Below are positions 1 to 8,072 of a DNA stretch of 55,878 bases, piece by piece. The translations under genes and the position numbers were made by a program. The notes under the pieces are model-generated. The model was given only the letters and a program-made list of their open reading frames with translations, was not told the DNA's origin and searched no databases. Numbering within the stretch: the stretch's first letter is position 1; every line of letters begins with the position of its first letter. Source of the DNA: Solirubrobacteraceae bacterium (lineage in GTDB: Bacteria > Actinomycetota > Thermoleophilia > Solirubrobacterales > Solirubrobacteraceae); contig JAGIBJ010000053.1 of NCBI GenBank assembly GCA_017744415.1, positions 1 to 55,878 of the forward strand, given 5' to 3'.

Positions 1-412
1 GGGTCGTCGCGCGTGCGCGCGCGAGGCGCACGAGGAGCATGTGGGGCACGCGGCGGCCCGCGATGCCCGCTGGCACGACGGCCAGCGCCGCAACGGTCGG
101 GCCGGCGAGGGCCGCCAGCAGCGCCGCCGTCCACGCCGCGGCAAGCAGTCCCGCGGTGCGCTGGCGGTCGGCCAGCTCGGCGGCGGTGGCCACGCCACGG
201 TGGCGGCCGGCGGCATCGAGCAGCCGCTCGACCGCTGGGTCGCCGTTGCGGGTGGCGGCCCAGCGCCCTCGCCACTCCACGTCGGTCACCGGCCCCACTC
301 CGCGGCGGCGCCGTCGGCGCAGCTCACCGGCTGGCAGGGCGCGCACGAGATCGAGGATCGCCGCCGCGGCCGCAACGCAGGCGACCGCCGTGAGGAGCAC
401 GGCTGCGGTCAT
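1..412 (-). CDS. TadC-like type II/IV secretion F-domain protein, 3' end outside window
   Basis: This frame stays open from an ATG at 412 to the left window edge (137 codons). The ATG overlaps the tadB stop in an ATGA, so the two genes are translationally coupled. The product starts MTAAVLLTAVACVAAAAAI, a hydrophobic helix. An Arg-rich stretch follows, then an amphipathic region (ERLLDAAGRHRGVATAAEL) and a second hydrophobic segment (TAGLLAAAWTAALLAALAG). This layout and its place directly after tadA and tadB fit TadC, the second inner-membrane platform protein of Tad/Flp pilus machines. The conserved F-domain would lie beyond the edge, so the identification rests mainly on gene order. Confidence 0.7.
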   Translation of the reverse strand, partial: MTAAVLLTAVACVAAAAAILDLVRALPAGELRRRRRRGVGPVTDVEWRGRWAATRNGDPAVERLLDAAGRHRGVATAAELADRQRTAGLLAAAWTAALLAALAGPTVAALAVVPAGIAGRRVPHMLLVRLARARATT

Positions 413-1233
413 GCGGCGCGGGCCACGATCCGCCGCGCGATCAGCACCGCCACGAACTCGAGCAGCAGGCCGGAGGCGAGCAGCGCCAGCGCGACCGGCC
501 GCCGCGCGACGGAGCCGACGAGATCGCCGCCGAGGAGTTGGGCACCAGCCAGCGCGAGGAGTGGGAGCGCGGCGACGGTCCGCACTGTCGCGCGCGCCTG
601 GGCCGTCGCTGCCGCGCGCTCCTCGTCGAGACGCGCACCGTGCTCGGCGTCCTCGGCGAGGGCGTGAAGCTCCTGCACCAGCGAGCCGCCACGCTCGGCG
701 TGCAGCGCGACCACGGCCGCGAGCAGCGTGAGGTAGCCGCTGTCCCGGCCTCCGAGGTCGTGCAACGCGGCGGGAAGCGGCGTTCCGTGCGCCAGCGCCA
801 ATGCGGCCCGCGCCACACGAGCGCGAACCACCGCGGGCACCGACCGGTCTGCCGCCGCCGCACCGAGCGCCGCCCGGATCGAGCCGCCGGCACGCAGGGC
901 ATCCGCGAGCGACCGGGCGAGTGGCCCCGCACCCCGTTCGCAGGCACGCGCATCGCCCCGCCGCGATCGCCCTCGGATCGCGTGGTGCAGCCCGGCGCCG
1001 GCGAGCGCCCCAGCCGGGACGCCGAGCGGACCGAGCAGGAGCCAGCCTCCGAGCACCGCGCCCGCGACCATCGGCGCGGTCTGCGGCCATGGCCGGCGCC
1101 CAGCCATCCCGTTCCGAGGCGAACGCGCCCCGCGCGCCCCTGCCCCGGCGTGCTCCTCCAGTGCCGACGAGAACTCGTGGAGCGCCAGGGCCGCGCACAT
1201 CCCGGCGGCCGCCGCGAGCACCGCGGCGCTCAC
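409..1233 (-). CDS. tadB: TadB-like pilus assembly platform protein (T2SSF domain)
   Basis: A 274-residue integral membrane protein. An N-terminal hydrophobic helix and a second pair (about residues 53-85) precede a cytoplasmic helical T2SSF domain (about 100-220, with GPLARSLADALRAGGSIRAAL and a later HAERGGSLVQELHALAEDAE). Two C-terminal membrane helices follow. TadB forms the inner-membrane platform on which the TadA ATPase drives pilin assembly. The start is a GTG at 1233 inside the GTGA overlap with the tadA stop. The stop overlaps the ATG of the next gene. Length and topology are normal for the family. Confidence 0.85.
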   Translation of the reverse strand: MSAAVLAAAAGMCAALALHEFSSALEEHAGAGARGARSPRNGMAGRRPWPQTAPMVAGAVLGGWLLLGPLGVPAGALAGAGLHHAIRGRSRRGDARACERGAGPLARSLADALRAGGSIRAALGAAAADRSVPAVVRARVARAALALAHGTPLPAALHDLGGRDSGYLTLLAAVVALHAERGGSLVQELHALAEDAEHGARLDEERAAATAQARATVRTVAALPLLALAGAQLLGGDLVGSVARRPVALALLASGLLLEFVAVLIARRIVARAA

Positions 1234-2405
1234 GCCTCCTCCCGGAGGTAGACCGTCACGGCGCCGATCTCGGGGTCCACCTCGGCGATTTCGCGCAGCA
1301 CGCGCCGCCCGTCAGCAAGGCGAGCCTGATGGGCGACGAGGTCGATGCTGCCGAGCGCGAGTGCCCGGGCCGCCGCATGCGGAAGTTCCGTCCCCGCGAG
1401 GAGCGCGAGCAGTTCGAGCCGCCGCAGCGCCTCCGCGGGCGAGCCGGCGTGGATCGTCGAAAGTCCGCCGGCGTGTCCGCTGGAGAGCGCGAGGAGGAGA
1501 TCCAGCGCCTCGCCGCCGCGCACCTCGCCCACCACGATCCGGTCCGGCCGCATCCGCAGCGAGGCCCGGACGAGATCACGGATCGCGATGGTCCCCTCCC
1601 CTTCGAGGTTCGCCGGCCGGCACTCGAGCCGGATCACGTGCGGCAGGCCGAGGCGCAGCTCCGCAGCATCCTCGATCGTCACGATCCGCTCGGCCGGCGG
1701 GAGCTCACGAGCGAGCGCACCGAGCACCGTGGTCTTCCCGGCGCCGGTCGCGCCGCACACGAGTACCGTCCGACGGCCGGCAACGGCCCGGCGCAGCAGC
1801 TCGGCGGCGGCGGGCTCCCAGCTGCCGTCGGCGACCAGCTCGTCGATCGTGCGCCCGCCGGCGCGGAACCGCCGGATGGTGACGGCCGTCCCATCCAGCG
1901 CGACCGGCGGGATCGCGACGTGCACGCGCGAGCCGTCGGGCAGCCGCGCGTCGACGAGCGGCTCGGCCGCGTCGATCCGCCGGCCGAGTGGCGAGAGGAT
2001 CCGGTCGACCACCTCGCGGAGCGCCTCCTCGCTCGGGAACGCGCTGCCGGTGGTCTCGATGCGGCCGGCGCGCTCCACCCAGATCGGCGTACAGCCGCTG
2101 ACCATGATCTCGTCGATCTGCGGGTCGGCGAGCAGCGGCTCGAGCGGACCGAGCCCGGCGGCCCGTCGGACGACGGCGGCCGCGAGGCGCGCCCGGGTGT
2201 CCGGGCGCAGCAGCGGCACGTGCGCGTCGGTCAGACGGCTGGCGAGCACCTCGAGGGGCTCGCCGGGTGCGTCGCCGGAGGGGGCGTCGAGCAGGCGCCG
2301 GTGCAGCGCCGTGGCGAGCGGCGCGAGCACCCCGGTGAGATCACCGTCATCGAGGGCTGTCGGCGAGACGACGGGCCGCGGGTCATGGGCAGCGAAATCC
2401 TCCAC
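1230..2405 (-). CDS. tadA: TadA/CpaF-family pilus assembly ATPase
   Basis: A 391-residue secretion ATPase of the CpaF/TadA type, which powers Flp pilin polymerisation at the inner membrane. Visible motifs are Walker A GATGAGKT (218-225), a Walker B region RIVVGEVRGGE (289-299) and the His-box STIHAG (316-321). The N-terminal part carries the typical GLGPLEPLLADPQIDEIMVSG segment. The GTG start at 2405 was chosen because the same M-E-x-F beginning, with 40 bp of conserved upstream sequence, occurs at the regulator gene starting at 5488. No clear Shine-Dalgarno sequence is present. tadB follows with a GTGA overlap. Confidence 0.93.
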   Translation of the reverse strand: MEDFAAHDPRPVVSPTALDDGDLTGVLAPLATALHRRLLDAPSGDAPGEPLEVLASRLTDAHVPLLRPDTRARLAAAVVRRAAGLGPLEPLLADPQIDEIMVSGCTPIWVERAGRIETTGSAFPSEEALREVVDRILSPLGRRIDAAEPLVDARLPDGSRVHVAIPPVALDGTAVTIRRFRAGGRTIDELVADGSWEPAAAELLRRAVAGRRTVLVCGATGAGKTTVLGALARELPPAERIVTIEDAAELRLGLPHVIRLECRPANLEGEGTIAIRDLVRASLRMRPDRIVVGEVRGGEALDLLLALSSGHAGGLSTIHAGSPAEALRRLELLALLAGTELPHAAARALALGSIDLVAHQARLADGRRVLREIAEVDPEIGAVTVYLREEA

Positions 2406-2445
2406 TACCTACTAGGAGGCGCCGGCGACCCAGAATTCGCCCCCC
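2393..2445 (-). promoter_or_regulatory. Conserved 53-bp leader/start block, copy A (tadA)
   Basis: Read on the minus strand, the block runs from GGGGGGCGAATT through a GGCGCC core to the first 13 nt of the tadA coding region. It matches the block at 5476-5528 at 42 of 53 positions without gaps, and the G-run lies exactly 40 nt before the start codon in both. It is probably a shared control element for the two transcription units. Whether it acts as promoter, operator or mRNA leader cannot be told from sequence. Confidence 0.6.
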
Positions 2446-2462
2446 TTCCGCGCCCGCAAACG

Positions 2463-2493
2463 CCGAGCGCCCGGCTGATGGCCGGGCGCTCGG
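2463..2493 (-). terminator. Hairpin terminator after the Ca-binding repeat protein gene
   Basis: A perfect 13-bp stem (CCGAGCGCCCGGC) with a 5-nt loop, starting 29 nt beyond the stop of the gene ending at 2522. There is no long T-run. It separates that gene from tadA, which has its own leader block. Confidence 0.75.
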
Positions 2494-2521
2494 AGTGTGT
2501 GGGCTTGGTGTCAGCGCCGGA

Positions 2522-3925
2522 TCACGGCACGTAGCCTGGGTTCGGGCTGTCGACGGGGCCGGTCTTGGAACCCGGGATCTTCGAGCTGGCGTTGACCCAG
2601 CCAATCGGCGCGATGGGCAGCTTGTTGAGGTGGAACGGCGAGGGGATGGTCTCTCCGACCCAGACGAACCGTGCGCACGTGGGCGAGTGGTAGTCCGGCA
2701 GACACGGGTTGTACGGGTTGACCATGTAGCTGCCGTACCCCGTGGCGTAGGTTGCGCGCCGGTATTGCTCGGCGACGTTCGGCCAGCCGTCGTTGTCCTG
2801 ATCGTCGGCGCCGTCGAGGATGCCGTCACCGTCGGTGTCGGGATCGGTCGGGTCGAGGTCGTTGAACGGCCGGTAGGTGTAGTCGCCTTCGCCCAGGTCG
2901 CCGTTGACGCTCCGCCAGTGGGCCTGCGTGAGGGTGTAGTTGAACTCGGCGTTGTTCGAGAGCCCGTCGCCATCGAAGTCCTTCTCATCGTCGGACAGAT
3001 AGCCCTCGCCGGTGCGCAGGGACGCACCCTTCTGCGATTCGGGGTCGTAGTCGTCGTCGGCCACGATGGCGTCGTCGTCGAGCGCGTTCACGTCTGGGCT
3101 GGGGGCAAGAATCGGGCCACCGGTGTACTGCGTGCCGTCGCTGTAGTTGAGCGGGAACGGGCGACCAGCGGCCTGCCAGAGCTGATGCTCCTGCCAGAGC
3201 TTGAGGCCATCGCCATCGAAGTCGGCGTTGAGGTCGGAGCCGTCGAGCGGGTTCGGCCACGGCTTCTTGCCGGGGTAGGGAACCGCGCGGCCGTTGAGGT
3301 CCAGGGCCGACTCGAACTCGTAGGAGTCCCAGATGCCGTCGCCGTCGGTGTCGACGTTGCAGGTGCCGAGCTTGTACTGCGTCTCGATCGCGTCCGAGAG
3401 GCCGTCGTTGTCGTCGTCGCCGTCGAGCGAGTCGACGATGCCGTCCTTGTCGCAGTCGTCGACCGAGGAGCCGCCCACACCGGGCAGGATCAGCGGCGAC
3501 TTGCCGACGGCAGTGAAGGAGGTGCTGGCGCGGGTGGAGACGACGCGCAGCTGGAAGCGGGTCGCCACGGCGGCGCCGTTCTGCTTCTCGAACTGGTCGG
3601 CGATGCGCGTCGGCACCTTCAGGACGATCTTCTTGGTGGTCGCGGAGACCGTCGGAGCGAAGACGTTCTTGCCGCCGGCGCTCGGGCGGAAGATCACGGT
3701 GTTCTTGCCGACGCCCGCGGTGAAGTTCTTGCCCGTGATGATCAGCGTGTCGCCGATCGAGGCCTTGGCCGGGGCGACCGAGGTGACCGTCGGGGTGTTC
3801 GACTTCTTCTTCTTCTTGGCCTTCTTGGCGAAGGCGGGCTCGGCCGAGCCGGCGAAGACGAGGAGCAGTGCGAGCGCCGCCATGATGGGCACGCGCACCG
3901 CCCGACGCAGATTGAGGGCGCTCAT
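2522..3925 (-). CDS. Secreted IPT/TIG and thrombospondin-type-3 Ca-binding repeat protein
   Basis: A 467-residue exported protein. MSALNLRRAVRVPIMAALAL begins a classic signal peptide ending near AFA, followed by a lysine run (KKAKKKKK). Residues about 45-150 resemble an IPT/TIG beta-sandwich (PTVTSVAPAKASIGDTLIIT). The rest holds acidic repeats of the type DxDxDGxxD (DKDGIVDSLDGDDDNDGLSD, DTDGDGIWDSYE, DFDGDGLKLWQE, DPDTDGDGILDGADDQDNDG), typical of thrombospondin type-3 calcium-binding repeats. It lies between cpaB and tadA in the pilus locus, which suggests a surface or adhesion role (inference). The open frame extends 26 codons further upstream, but the ATG at 3925 is the one that places the signal peptide first. 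Confidence 0.8.
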   Translation of the reverse strand: MSALNLRRAVRVPIMAALALLLVFAGSAEPAFAKKAKKKKKSNTPTVTSVAPAKASIGDTLIITGKNFTAGVGKNTVIFRPSAGGKNVFAPTVSATTKKIVLKVPTRIADQFEKQNGAAVATRFQLRVVSTRASTSFTAVGKSPLILPGVGGSSVDDCDKDGIVDSLDGDDDNDGLSDAIETQYKLGTCNVDTDGDGIWDSYEFESALDLNGRAVPYPGKKPWPNPLDGSDLNADFDGDGLKLWQEHQLWQAAGRPFPLNYSDGTQYTGGPILAPSPDVNALDDDAIVADDDYDPESQKGASLRTGEGYLSDDEKDFDGDGLSNNAEFNYTLTQAHWRSVNGDLGEGDYTYRPFNDLDPTDPDTDGDGILDGADDQDNDGWPNVAEQYRRATYATGYGSYMVNPYNPCLPDYHSPTCARFVWVGETIPSPFHLNKLPIAPIGWVNASSKIPGSKTGPVDSPNPGYVP

Positions 3926-4043
3926 GGGCTCTGGATCGGCGTCGCCCAGCAAACCTGTAGGGATGCGTGGACCGTCGTCCAGACCTCGTCCATACCGAGG
4001 CACATGAACGTCCGATTCCCCGCCCCGCCTGGCGCACCGGGCA

Positions 4044-4706
4044 TCATCCGGGCGCCAATCCGGCGCGATCCCACGCCGCGCGAGGAAGGAGCCGTAGTGT
4101 GCCGTCGCCGTCGCCTGCAGCCGCCAGCCGCAGCGCCTGCGTGCGTGCGGCGCGAAGCGTGACGGCCACGCGCGGCTCGTCGCCTTCCGCGTCGGCCTCG
4201 CGGATCTCGAGCACCTCGACCGCCTCGGCGATCACGCGCGTTCGGGGCTGCCCGTCAGCGCCGGTGACCGAAGCGATCACGTCGACCCGCGCACCCGGCT
4301 TCACCAGCCGCACCGAACCAGCGGCGACGAGCTCGATCACGCGGTCGCCCGACGCGAGCGCCGCGCTGGCCTGCTGGGACGTCGACGTGAGCACGGCCTG
4401 CAGCAGCGGCGTCCCGCGGCCGAGCGCCACGACCGAGCGCAGGCCGACGGCATCCTCAGCGGCCGCCAGGGTGCGCGGCGCGACCCACCGCAGCGGCACC
4501 GACCGGTAGGCGAGATCGGCCGGCCGCAGCGTGCGCCCAGCCGGCACGTCGCGGGCGACCACGACGATCGTTCCGACCGGTCCGATGCGCGCGTCGACCT
4601 CGGCCTCCCGCCGGGCCACCGTGCGCACCGCACCGAACGCGAGTGCCGCGGCCAGCACCGCCAGCACCGCGGCACGCCGCAGCGGCGCTCCCGCCATCGC
4701 GCTCAC
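4044..4706 (-). CDS. cpaB: CpaB/RcpC-like SAF-domain Flp pilus assembly protein
   Basis: A 220-residue protein with an N-terminal membrane anchor (RRAAVLAVLAAALAFGAV). A SAF domain follows (VVVARDVPAGRTLRPADLAY, then VGLRSVVALGRGTPLLQAVL), and then an RcpC/CpaB-like C-terminal region (VRLVKPGARVDVIASVTG). CpaB proteins are periplasmic or cell-wall assembly factors that stabilise the Tad secretin or channel. A Gram-positive version would act outside the membrane. The start is taken as the GTG at 4706, which overlaps the regulator stop as GTGA. An in-frame ATG at 4697 is the alternative. Co-transcription with the upstream response regulator is likely. Confidence 0.82.
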   Translation of the reverse strand: MSAMAGAPLRRAAVLAVLAAALAFGAVRTVARREAEVDARIGPVGTIVVVARDVPAGRTLRPADLAYRSVPLRWVAPRTLAAAEDAVGLRSVVALGRGTPLLQAVLTSTSQQASAALASGDRVIELVAAGSVRLVKPGARVDVIASVTGADGQPRTRVIAEAVEVLEIREADAEGDEPRVAVTLRAARTQALRLAAAGDGDGTLRLLPRAAWDRAGLAPG

Positions 4707-5488
4707 GCCGCCACCGACAGCACCGGAGACTGGGCCGACTGAGCCGCCGGCGCTCGCGATGACGCGGCGATCTCGATCGGACCGTCGAGCAGGCGATAGC
4801 CGACGCCCCACACGTTGACGATGTACTCCCCGCCCTCGAGCCGGAGCTTCTGCCGCAGCCGGCACGCGTGCGAATCGAGCGTGCGCGTACGCCCGTCGGA
4901 CCGGTAGCCCCACACGGCCCGCAGCAGCTCGTCCTTGCGGAACACCCGGGTGGGCTCGCTCGCGAGGATCTGCAGCAGCTGGAACTCCTTCTGGGAGAGT
5001 TCGATCTCCTGTGCGCCGAGGTGCACGTGCCGACCGACGGGATCGACCGAGAGCGGCCCCACGCGCACGAGTCCCCGGCGTCCGCGGCGCTCGGCCCTTC
5101 GGAGCAACGCGCGGGTGCGCGCCAGGAACTCCGGGTAGTGCGGCGGCATCGAGATTGCGTCGTCGGCGCCGCGCTCCAGGGCCCGCGTGCGCTCGAGCGG
5201 ATCGTCGCCGCCGACGAGCACCATCGCGGGCGTGGCCGGATCCACGCGCGCGAGCCCCGGCTCGGTGTGGCGGATCGCGCCGATCACCTGCGCGCCCGAC
5301 CCATCCGGCAGGCGCGCATCGACGATCACGAGGTCCGGGAACGCGCGGGCGAGGCTCCTCACCCCCATCGCGGCGTCCTCCGCGACCAGCACGTCGAAGC
5401 CATCGGCCGCGAGCTGATCGGAGAGGTAGGCCGCCTGGCGCACATCGGCCGTGACGAGAAGGACGGTGGACGATTCGAAATGCTCCAT
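4703..5488 (-). CDS. OmpR/PhoB-type response regulator with degenerate receiver domain
   Basis: A 261-residue regulator. Residues 8-130 are a receiver domain, and about 140-235 are a winged-helix Trans_reg_C domain (ELSQKEFQLLQILASEPTRV, then LDSHACRLRQKLR and WGVGYRLL). The phosphoacceptor Asp57 is present (VIVDARLPDGSG). The acidic pair at the end of beta-1 is reduced to one Asp (LLVTAD), the switch Thr/Ser is Gly (LVGGDD) and the conserved Lys is Met (AISMPP). Phosphorylation-independent control is therefore plausible. No histidine kinase lies next to it, and its stop overlaps the cpaB start. The ATG at 5488 is preferred over the GTG at 5491 because it aligns with the tadA start. Confidence 0.88.
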   Translation of the reverse strand: MEHFESSTVLLVTADVRQAAYLSDQLAADGFDVLVAEDAAMGVRSLARAFPDLVIVDARLPDGSGAQVIGAIRHTEPGLARVDPATPAMVLVGGDDPLERTRALERGADDAISMPPHYPEFLARTRALLRRAERRGRRGLVRVGPLSVDPVGRHVHLGAQEIELSQKEFQLLQILASEPTRVFRKDELLRAVWGYRSDGRTRTLDSHACRLRQKLRLEGGEYIVNVWGVGYRLLDGPIEIAASSRAPAAQSAQSPVLSVAA

Positions 5489-5528
5489 CACCTATTCAGA
5501 GGCGCCAGCCGACCAAAATTCGCCCCCC
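5476..5528 (-). promoter_or_regulatory. Conserved 53-bp leader/start block, copy B (response regulator)
   Basis: Second copy of the block at 2393-2445. On the minus strand it starts GGGGGGCGAATTTTGG, holds TGGCGCCTC, and reaches into codons 1-5 (M-E-H-F). The two genes it precedes encode the regulator and the pilus ATPase, so coordinated control, perhaps autoregulation by this regulator, is a reasonable inference. Confidence 0.6.
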
Positions 5529-5738
5529 TCCCTCCGAACGGGCGACTTTAGGAGGGTGCCGGGGCCCGCGCATGCAACCGCCCAATCACGCATCCGGCTG
5601 TGCACTTCCGGCGTACCTGCCGACCTACAGTGGCATTCCGCTTTCGAACCGCCGATGGATTCCGCCCCGGCCGGCCCGTGCAACATCCAATGCATCGGTC
5701 CCGGCGATGAAGGATTCCGGCATAGGATGCCGACGCTG

Positions 5739-6197
5739 ATGAATGTGCGCAGAGGGACTTACCACTCCGGCGAGGACTTCGTCCTCGAATACGGCGACCT
5801 TCGCTTCACCTTCAACGAGGTCGATTTCGCCGAGCGCTGTGAACAGGCTGCCCTCCGTCTCGGCTTCGTCTGCAACCGCCTCGACGACGCCGAGCTCGAA
5901 GATCTCGTGAACCTCGCCGTCAACGGTGAGATCGACAACCCCTCCTCCCGCCTCGGCGAGCACGTGAACGACTGCTGGAGCGATCTCCACGGCCCCGCCG
6001 ACCGCTCGCTCGTGCACTGGCTCCGCCGCCTCGTCTTCCGCGCCGCCTGGCTCGACCAGCGCGTGAAGGAAGGCGAGCTCGACATCCGCTTCGACGAGCG
6101 CACCCACTCCTTCCAGTACGTGCAGCCTGGCGACGACTCCGAGCCCGTCGAGCTCTCCCGCGAGCCCAGTTGGGGCCGCGTGGCCTACCTCGGCTAG
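5739..6197 (+). CDS. Uncharacterised acidic protein
   Basis: A 152-residue soluble protein that I do not recognise. It begins MNVRRGTYHSGEDFVLEYG, is rich in Asp/Glu, and has a Cys (CEQAALRLGFVCNRL) and Trp-containing helical middle (NDCWSDLHGPADRSLVHWL). No signal peptide or membrane segment is visible. An ATG at 5727 is also in frame, but it overlaps a TAGGAT -10-like box (5723-5728), so 5739 is preferred. The gene is divergent from the response regulator. A strong hairpin follows the stop. Confidence 0.7.
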   Translation: MNVRRGTYHSGEDFVLEYGDLRFTFNEVDFAERCEQAALRLGFVCNRLDDAELEDLVNLAVNGEIDNPSSRLGEHVNDCWSDLHGPADRSLVHWLRRLVFRAAWLDQRVKEGELDIRFDERTHSFQYVQPGDDSEPVELSREPSWGRVAYLG

Positions 6198-6218
6198 CCC
6201 GCCCACACCCGCACTTCA

Positions 6219-6262
6219 CGACGAAGGCCCGCCCCGAGCGAACTCGGGGCGGGCCTTCGTCG
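6219..6262. terminator. Bidirectional 20-bp hairpin terminator
   Basis: A perfect 20-bp stem, starting CGACGAAGGCCCGCCCCGAG, with a CGAA tetraloop, placed between two convergent genes (stops at 6197 and 6299). It is one of several hairpins in the window with the GAAGGCC/GGCCTTC stem motif. Confidence 0.92.
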
Positions 6263-6298
6263 TTGTGGACGCGGACGCAAAGCGTGCCGCGATCTTGT

Positions 6299-7987
6299 TC
6301 AGCCGGCTGCGACCCAGGGCAGAGTCGTCGACCAGCCGGTGAGCCACGTCCCGCCGCCAGGGGCGTTCAGCGCGGTGCCGGACGACGGCGCGACGGCGTA
6401 GTTCGAGGACGAGCCCGGCGAGATCAGATCGTCCTTGCCATCGCCGTTGAAGTCACCGACGTCGGCCTGAGCGTTGTAGCCCCAGCCGCTGAGCCAGGTG
6501 CCCGCCCCGGACAGTGCCGAGCCGGTCGAGGTTGCGACCCGATACGTGGCCGTCGCCGGGTCCTGAACGATGAGGTCGTCCCGGCGGTCGCCGTTGAAGT
6601 CGCCCGCGCGGGCCCAAGCCGGCGAGCCGGTCCAGCCGGTGAGCCAGGTCTGCGTGCCGGGGCCGCCGAACGCGGACCCCGTCGACGTCGTCACGGCGTA
6701 GGTGTTGTTCGACGCATTGGAGAGGATCACGTCATCCTTGCCGTCGCCGTTGAAGTCGCCGGTGTCCCCCCACTGCGGCTTGCCGCCGCCCCACGAGGTC
6801 TGCCAGGCCTGGGGCGCGGAGAAGCCGGTGCCGTAGGACCGTGCGACCATGATCGCGCCCTGGCTCGGGCTGTTGAAGACAATGTCGTCCTTGCCGTCGC
6901 CGTCGAAGTCACCGAGTTCGGCCCACTGAAGCGCCGCGGCCCAGCCGGACAACCACGTTCCGGTGCCGGGGCCACCGAAGGCCGACCCAGTCGACGTCGC
7001 AACGACAAACCGGTTGTTGGCCTTGTCGGCAGCGACCAGGTCGCCCTTGCCGTCGCCATTGACGTCGCCGATCCGGGCCCAGTCCGGGTTGGCGCCCCAA
7101 CCGCTGAGCCAGTGGCCGGTCCCGGCCCCGCCGAGCGCCGCGCCGGTCGACGTCGCGACCGCAAAGGTGGCCGTCGACGGGTTCGCGACGACGAGGTCGG
7201 CGTAGCCATCACCGCTCGGGCTGCGCTGCCAGCTCGCCGGCGGCAGCTGCGCCAGGAAAGCGAGCCCGTTCCGGTCGCCCGTCTGGAATCCGCTCGCGGC
7301 GTAGGACGACGAATGCATCACCTGGTTCACACCGTTGAACGCCGCATCGAAATGCTGCAGCCCGAGGGCGTGGCCGAGCTCGTGTGCGATGACGTGTTCC
7401 CGGTCGGCGGCGCTGTAGCCGAGCACGATCGGATGGACCCAGATGCGCCCCGCGGACCAGACGCCAGCGCGATCGCCACGCCGGTACTCAGGGAGACGTG
7501 GGCCGCCGCACCCCGCCCACGAACCCGTGCAAGGCGAAGTCGAGTCGACCGACAGCAGAATCTCTCCAGCCACCGCCTGGCGATCTGGGCTCGTGTCGGC
7601 CACGGTGCCAGCCGCGACGGTGATCGTCAGCCCTTGCGCAGCCGCAGAAGCTGCCACGTTTGCCGCCGCGGTCCGCAGCGTCTCCACGTTGCCCTCGGAG
7701 CCACTGACGAGTCGGAGCGTGAGGTTGCGCCGGGCGCGCGGCTCCGAGTAGTCGTACTGCGATCCGTACGTGAGGAAGCCTGCCCCCGTGATCGGGTCGG
7801 ACAGGCGCTTGGCGCGGAGTGCCGAACGCTTCGCCGTCTTCGACTTCGCGCGGAGCTGCGGCGGCGCTGAGAAATCGTTGGAGAGCGGAAGCCGCTTCGG
7901 CTTGGCATCAGCCGGTGCGGCGCAGACGAACGTGACGGTCAGCACCGCGGCAGCAACTCGTGCCACGGACAAGGGGTGTCGGGTCAT
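6299..7987 (-). CDS. Secreted matrixin-like zinc metalloprotease with FG-GAP/VCBS repeats
   Basis: A 562-residue exported protein. A signal peptide (MTRHPLSVARVAAAVLTVTF...) ends near ADA. The catalytic domain carries HELGHALGLQH (about residues 202-212), the HExxHxxGxxH zinc motif of metzincins, with a downstream Met (VNQVMHSS) suitable as the Met-turn. From about residue 250 to the end come six near-identical blocks of about 48 residues, with cores such as DVNGDGKGDLVAAD and DFNGDGKDDVILSN, each followed by ATSTGSAFGGPGTGTWLSGW. These are FG-GAP/VCBS-type calcium-binding beta-propeller repeats. It probably degrades extracellular protein, with the propeller used for binding. A TACCGT box lies 10 nt before the ATG. 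Confidence 0.87.
   Translation of the reverse strand: MTRHPLSVARVAAAVLTVTFVCAAPADAKPKRLPLSNDFSAPPQLRAKSKTAKRSALRAKRLSDPITGAGFLTYGSQYDYSEPRARRNLTLRLVSGSEGNVETLRTAAANVAASAAAQGLTITVAAGTVADTSPDRQAVAGEILLSVDSTSPCTGSWAGCGGPRLPEYRRGDRAGVWSAGRIWVHPIVLGYSAADREHVIAHELGHALGLQHFDAAFNGVNQVMHSSSYAASGFQTGDRNGLAFLAQLPPASWQRSPSGDGYADLVVANPSTATFAVATSTGAALGGAGTGHWLSGWGANPDWARIGDVNGDGKGDLVAADKANNRFVVATSTGSAFGGPGTGTWLSGWAAALQWAELGDFDGDGKDDIVFNSPSQGAIMVARSYGTGFSAPQAWQTSWGGGKPQWGDTGDFNGDGKDDVILSNASNNTYAVTTSTGSAFGGPGTQTWLTGWTGSPAWARAGDFNGDRRDDLIVQDPATATYRVATSTGSALSGAGTWLSGWGYNAQADVGDFNGDGKDDLISPGSSSNYAVAPSSGTALNAPGGGTWLTGWSTTLPWVAAG
6300..7235 (-). repeat. Six tandem FG-GAP/VCBS-encoding repeats
   Basis: Six imperfect copies of about 145-150 bp inside the metalloprotease gene, each encoding a WxxxGDxNGDGxxDL calcium loop and a TSTGSAxxGxGTWLSGW spacer. 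The high DNA similarity makes copy-number change by recombination plausible. Confidence 0.8.
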
Positions 7988-8072
7988 ATGTCGCGGCACG
8001 GTACACACCAGATCGCCGCCACGCTACGACGCGTTGCCAAAGAGCCGGATTGCCGGTGGCCTCAACGAGGAG

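Noticed and set aside
5727-5741. ATG at 5727 as the start of the unknown acidic protein
   Set aside because: It overlaps a TAGGAT -10-like box, so a transcript from that box would not contain it. The ATG at 5739 fits better.
6300-7235. About 150-bp repeats considered as a satellite or mobile array
   Set aside because: They are in frame and encode FG-GAP calcium loops of the metalloprotease.
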